Shown here piece by piece: positions 59,424 to 64,000 of a DNA stretch of 64,000 nt. Position 1 is the stretch's first letter. Every line of letters begins with the position of its first letter. The position numbers and the translations under genes are program-made. Under the pieces are notes generated by a model. The model saw nothing but the letters and a program-made list of their open reading frames with translations. It did no database searches and had not been told where the DNA came from. Source of the stretch: Chamaecrista fasciculata. Its lineage: Eukaryota > Streptophyta > Magnoliopsida > Fabales > Fabaceae. Where the stretch lies: positions 271,833 through 335,832 of the forward strand of contig QANZ01043121.1 in the NCBI GenBank assembly GCA_003254925.1, written 5' to 3'.

Positions 59424-59765
59424 TCAATTGTGAAGTGGGTTTGGTCCTGAGGGAACTAATCTCTTCTCCACGCCATATCTTGGATCAACCCCATTATGAT
59501 GATTATCATCTTTATTGATTTGGTGAGGAAGATGACGCAGATTCTGGTGGATTCTTTGAAGCTGGAAACACAGAGAACGTGGGTTGCCATTGGAGAAAGA
59601 ATCACAATTCTGGGTTTTCTGGGTGTTTCTTGAAGATGCCATGAAATTGGAGGTTGGGATGATTCTGCAATTCACTGATGAGACAAAGAAGAAGAGAAAG
59701 AGAAGAAGGAGAAAAAAAGGAGAAGAAGATGAAGAAGGTGGGGTCGAAGACAGAGAGCTCTTCAT
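59424..59765 (-). CDS. CLE peptide precursor, CLE9/CLE10-like
   Basis: A 113-residue single-exon precursor of a secreted CLAVATA3/ESR-related peptide hormone. Residues 1-33 are a Ser-rich start and a strongly hydrophobic LFLFFFV core, a typical signal peptide. The variable middle has the pair CDSF (about 54-57) and SLCFQLQRIHQN, also found in CLE9/CLE10-type precursors. The last twelve residues (102-113) are the mature dodecapeptide RLVPSGPNPLHN, preceded by DPRYGVEK. In Arabidopsis this exact peptide is CLE9/CLE10, perceived by HSL1 or BAM-type receptor kinases in stomatal and xylem development; activity here is inferred from identity. It ends exactly after the motif, as usual. Flanking CT-rich (minus strand) sequence upstream looks like a leader. 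Confidence 0.95.
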   Translation of the reverse strand: MKSSLSSTPPSSSSSPFFLLLLFLFFFVSSVNCRIIPTSNFMASSRNTQKTQNCDSFSNGNPRSLCFQLQRIHQNLRHLPHQINKDDNHHNGVDPRYGVEKRLVPSGPNPLHN

Positions 59766-60742
59766 TTCAGAAAGAAAAAACAGAGGAAAACAGAGAGTGA
59801 AAGTGAAGGATGATGAATGAACTGAAGAAGAAGATGAAGAAGATGATGATGGTGAAAGAAAGAAAGAAAGAGAAAGAAGGGGTTGGAAGAGAGAGTATTA
59901 TTAATGCGAAGCGAGAGACACATGACAATATGACATTGAGTGGATGGAAATGCCGAGAAAAACAGAGACAATTAATAGCATAAGAGAAACAAGTTTTTGG
60001 TATATAGTCAGCAATTACAATCTCTCATCAAATGTGTCACGAAGTTTATATGGACACCTTTCTTGTGGTTTAATGCTTTAATTTTTCCCATTATTTCATC
60101 ACTATATGATAAAAATATCACATACATCCCTCTCTCTTTTTTGACTTTTGCTTTTCCTGACGTACATAAATCCTAAATTCACCTTGGAGTATTTAATGCT
60201 TGAATAAAAATTATTTTTAACAAATACCTTTCACTATAGTATAATTATAATATTGATAAATAAGATTTTTTTTTCTCCTTTTGTTGAGGATTAAAAGTTT
60301 GTTGAGGATTTTACAACTTTTTCGTACTATTAAGATTTGACCAAGCAATATTAGTATTCACTAATATCTAAACGAAGATTTTAAATTTTAAACTTTATCA
60401 ATATAGTTATCTTTATTGAAAGATTTTGTTACTCAAATTGAGTGTAAATTAGTTGAAACAAAATCTTAAAATCAAGAAAAATTACAAAAAGGAAAAAACC
60501 ATTAACATTTGATTGATATATGGAATTTTTAAAATGTAAGGAACTCTCCCTAATTTAGAAGAAATGGATAATATTAAATTTTGATTTATGTTAATGTTAT
60601 TTCCATTCCATTCTTGGATATGCAACTAACAGTCTACGGAAATTCAGACAGATAAAAGTACTAGGATGATTCATCATTAATATTTGCTATTACCTAAACT
60701 AGGCCATTTAAATTGTTAATCATAATACCACAATTGTTTATA
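59766..60742. other. CLE upstream region
   Basis: The CLE promoter and leader lie here on the minus strand, marked by a GA-rich plus strand to about 59890. The rest is AT-rich with no gene. Confidence 0.45.
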
Positions 60743-61143
60743 GGGTAAATTATAAATTAGATACATGTGTGTGGTTAGGTCGAATCTCACATCACTGCCG
60801 TGTGGTTTGAAAATTTTCACTTTAGGTACTTGAGATATGCATCGTTTAACAATTAGGGTATCTGTGTTTTTATTCCGTTAATTTTAAAGGAAAATACTGA
60901 TGTGGCACAATCTTAGCCATCGATTTCTAATGTATCTTAGCCGTCAATTTCTATTGTATCTTAATCGTTGGTTTCTCTTGCATTTTAGTCGTTGGTTTCC
61001 ACTCCCAGGTTAAAATCTCATTTTTGGTTCTCAAACTATGGGATACGTTTCATTTTGGTGATAAAAACTATTTTTGTTTCATTTTTGTCCTCAAACTTTC
61101 ACATTTTTTCTGTTTTGATCTCCAAACTGTGATTTTATCGAAC

Positions 61144-63237
61144 TGATAGGAATTGTGCCCTAGGTCCAATCCTCTTATGTATATGTTATGAACATATGGA
61201 TTAATTTATAGAGATAAATTAATGGTTTTCACATTATTAGCATGTTTACTGTGATTACATCCGTGATTAATTATACGATAATTAATCTAAATATGTCCCT
61301 GATCGATTGTTTTCGTGGGAGCGAAAATGAACTAAGATCAGCATGACCTCAGTGCATAGGGATGCACGCACTAGATGCTGGAATGAGAGTCATGGTGCAA
61401 TTACGTAAAGGGTTACGAGTTGCTGGACTGACCTGGAGAGTCCTGCATGGGTTTAGTCATCAGCTTGCCTCTCTTGTACGCCTGTCACGACGCCTTAGAC
61501 CTGAAGTCATCATTATTCCGGCGTTGCAGTTGTCAGACTTTGGCTTAGTCTAACGTTGCCCGTAGCAGGGTGCTGAGGAATGTGGACTGACCAAAGTTGG
61601 GATTTTGTTCCCCATTAAGTTGGGAGATATCTTACTGGCGCCCTCGATGAGTCTGTCCAGGAAAATGCATGGCCATGCTAGATATTGGGACTTACTCAAG
61701 GAGATCGAGAAAGTAAGGGTTTGGATCATGGATGACTTTCCCGCGCCTGATCCATGACCAAGATATCGCAGAACAATAGGGTCAATGCCTAGGAGGTACG
61801 AAGGTTAAAATCGGTTTTGGTAACGACCGATCAACTCACGTGTTTTGGGTAGTCGCGATGGCTTGCTAGAGTCCGCTCACGACTTGTAGGACATGGGGAT
61901 GACCTACTGCCAACTTCACGTGGGGCCTGCTGGGTCACACACGAGCAGGATTAGAACACACCGTTTAAGGGACACGAATTAGGGTAATTTGTGGGTCACT
62001 CCGTGGCCTAATTTAAGACACAGAGGAAATGTCTGGGACATTATGTCTTGTCTTAAATTTTCTACAGTTTAAATAATTGTTAAATGATTAATAGAGATTA
62101 ATTATTTACAATTTAAATATTGGGAAATAATAAATTAAATAATTCCTAAAAGTTAGGAGATTATTGATTTATAAAATTCCCTAATATTTTGCTTGAGGAT
62201 GGCGCCTCAATTTTAGGTGATTTAATTAATAAAAATGTTTTATTAATTTAAGTCATGGATTTGAATTTGAATTTGAGATTCTAGATTTGAATTAAGATAT
62301 TGGGGTAATATTTTAATTCAATAAAGAATTTAAATTCAGAATTCAAAATTTGAATTAAAGATATTATTGTAATATTTTAATTCAAAAACATTGGGATAAA
62401 ATAAGTTGGTTATGACTTCCTAATTTTAGGAGTTATTTTTTATTTATAAAATTCCCAATAAATGAAGCATAATAGGCGCCTAGCTCATGTGGGTCCCATT
62501 AGAAGATTTGATCTTCAATTTGATTCTATGAGTTAGGAATTTGAATTTGAATTAAAATATTATTGTAATATTTTAATTAGATATTCAAGTCTTAAAAGAT
62601 ATGATATTATCAGAATATCATGATTTTAGATTTATAAAATTGCTATAATTTTAATAAATATAAGCCCAACAATTCGCCTAGCTCCATAAGTCATGCTAAT
62701 TGATGCACAATTGAGAGAAACCCTAAGTTTGCTAAGCAAGTCGACTTTCCTCCTTGTAGAGAGAGAAATTTCGCCACCCACCTTCCTAGAGAGAGAAGTC
62801 GATTTTCTTCTAAGGGGTTAGGAGAGAAATCGAAAGTTGTGGGTTCCTAGTGTTTTTAGAGAAGGAGAAGAACAAAAGGTGTTTTGTTGCTGTCTACTTC
62901 TCTGTGGCGCCATCTACCTGGATTTCAGAGAAGGAGTTCTTGAATCCAAAAAGCTGTAGATTGAATCCCGAGTCTCTTTGGAGAAAGAGGCGTGGAGGCT
63001 AGCACCTCGTGTTCGGGAAACTGTTCGTGTGGATCACCGGTAGAGGAAGGACGTGTTGATGGACTTCTAGACTCACCAGTATCACCAATCCGATTGAAAG
63101 CCTGAGGTATAACACTTTTCGTATCTGGTTTTAAATTCAGCTAGCGGATCTCAGGGTGGGACTTTCCTGGGGGCGCAAGTTTTTTTTTTTTAATTTACAG
63201 TTCTTCCGCTGCGTGTTTCCTTGGGGATTTCCCAACA
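61144..63237 (+). mobile_element. solo Copia LTR, diverged member of the same family
   Basis: 2,094 bp from TGATAGGAATTGTGCCCTAG to ...ATTTCCCAACA, with the same ordered blocks as the LTRs at 43028 and 50581 (ATTAGCATGTTTACTGTGAT, GAGTCCTGCATGGGTTTAGT, AAACTGTTCGTGTGGATCAC). No internal region is attached. A 5-bp target duplication is not apparent (CGAAC versus ATTTT), so it may have arisen by inter-element recombination or have been eroded at the flank. Confidence 0.88.
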
Positions 63238-63366
63238 ATTTTCACCGTTATTCTTAGTCATAAATTATAAATAAAAATCAACCACAAATTTATCTCTAAT
63301 TTGTAACTAAAAATGAAATTTTCTCTTCCTCTCTTTGTCAACTCACTTATTAATACGTATTTGAAT

Positions 63367-63529
63367 AGGAGTGAACAAAAATATAAAAATACATAAAATA
63401 AAAAAAATGGGTTGAATAAAAAATTGATTTTTTTTTTAAATAGTTTGGCTCGATCGGACTCGATGGCCCGACCTGAGTCTAACTGGGTTGGGTCTTAGGT
63501 CTGGCCCGACCCAGCTCGTGATCACTCCT
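63367..63529. mobile_element. small TIR element (TAGGAGTGA ends), probable hAT MITE
   Basis: The ends TAGGAGTGAACAAAAAT and GTGATCACTCCTA are inverted. The homologous hairpin at 35108-35611 lacks this block, showing an insertion. It has GGCCCGACC and GGGTTGGGT motifs. The flanks TATTTGAA and TATTTATG are a weak 8-bp match. Confidence 0.55.
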
Positions 63530-64000
63530 ATATTTATGAGAGAAATGATTTATCTTAATTATTTAGGTTAAAAATAACGATGTAAACCTTATGAAATAAA
63601 ATTTTTGGGACAAAAACGTAATAAATATGAAAGTTTGAGGACTAAAATGAAATAAAAAATAGTTTTAGGACCAAAATGAAATTTTTCCCATAATTCATGG
63701 ACCAAAATTTAATTTTTCACTGAGTCACGTGATTGCCACATCAGCATTTTCCGTTAAAATTGACGGAACAAAACTACAGGTACCCTAATTGTTAAACTGT
63801 GCATGTCTTAGGTACCCAAAGTGAGATTTTTTAAACTACATAGCAATGATGTGAGATTTGGCCTAAACATAGGTACCTAATTTGTAATTTACCCTTGTTT
63901 ATATAATATATAGCAATATGTAAACAATCTTATTTTAATGAACTTAATAATACATGATAACATGAATCGTATGAGCTTTTCAGTTTCTTTCATTAATCTT

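Larger units (their letters stand above)
61003..63722. mobile_element. second-layer hairpin inside the outer MULE-type element
   Basis: The left arm 61010-61143 (TCATTTTTGGTTCTCAAACT, CATTTTGGTGATAAAAACTA) pairs with the right arm 63590-63720 (ATAGTTTTAGGACCAAAATG, ATTCATGGACCAAAATTTAA). The inner DNA (63238-63366, 63530-63590) matches the hairpin at 35108-35611. Exact ends are approximate. Confidence 0.65.
60743..63894. mobile_element. outer MULE-type element hosting nested insertions
   Basis: A perfect 9-bp duplication TTGTTTATA flanks it (60734-60742 and 63895-63903). Terminal inverted repeats of about 170 bp pair well: GGGTAAATTATAAATTAGAT on the left and CCTAATTTGTAATTTACCC on the right, with matching inner blocks GTTTAACAATTAGGGTA and TACCCTAATTGTTAAAC. 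Its centre was later filled by a second hairpin (about 61003-63722), a Copia LTR (61144-63237) and a small TIR element (63367-63529). Confidence 0.88.

Noticed and set aside
1-64000. CRISPR arrays, operons, prophage or bacterial-type systems
   Set aside because: No regularly spaced identical repeats; sequence is clearly plant nuclear DNA.
1-64000. tRNA, rRNA or microRNA genes
   Set aside because: Only SINE-type A/B boxes were found; the hairpins are transposon foldbacks, and none could be matched to a known microRNA by reading.

Overview
The window is AT-rich nuclear DNA from a flowering plant, almost certainly a eudicot. The evidence is spliced genes with GT-AG introns, five plant-specific or plant-type proteins (a DIVARICATA-type MYB, a nodulin-related protein, a membrane RING protein, a remorin and a CLE peptide precursor), a Copia element primed by initiator tRNA-Met, and CACTA, MULE, hAT, Stowaway, LINE and SINE debris. 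The species cannot be named from the sequence. Four single Ns (5409, 6600, 17220, 18157) and a 950-N gap (32140-33089) show this is a scaffold built from short contigs, so order and copy number near those points are uncertain.

Layout. 1-2079: intergenic. 2080-5408: a CACTA-type transposon end, then a six-exon, in-frame but truncated copy of a LepA/EF-4 translation factor gene on the minus strand. 5410-27200: a dense repeat landscape with no intact gene. It holds two LINE fragments (one with the inverted structure of twin priming), many long hairpin elements with 9-bp target duplications, a complete solo Copia LTR nested in a Gypsy-like LTR, and a contig-bounded near-copy of that region. 27885-29599: a two-exon DIVARICATA-like MYB gene with an Au-like SINE in its intron. 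30800-35611: hairpins, the assembly gap, the 3' end of another Copia LTR, and a hAT-like element inserted in a Gypsy-like LTR. 35807-41488: a small gene cluster (nodulin-related protein +, RING/two-TM protein +, six-exon remorin -). 43028-52727: a complete 9.7-kb Copia retrotransposon with both LTRs, a 5-bp target duplication, PBS, and gag-pol broken by stops and a frameshift. 52728-59400: more DNA-transposon hairpins and AT-rich DNA. 59424-59765: a single-exon CLE9/10-like peptide gene on the minus strand. 60743-63894: a multi-level nest of elements within a MULE-like element.

The host genes are unrelated in function and do not form a pathway: transcription factor (MYB), ubiquitin ligase-like membrane protein, plasma-membrane scaffold (remorin), stress-associated small protein (nodulin-related) and secreted signalling peptide (CLE). 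No new multi-gene system is visible. The most informative material is structural: gene-fragment capture or truncation, twin priming, recurrent MULE-type hairpins sharing internal modules, nested insertions, and probable assembly duplication.
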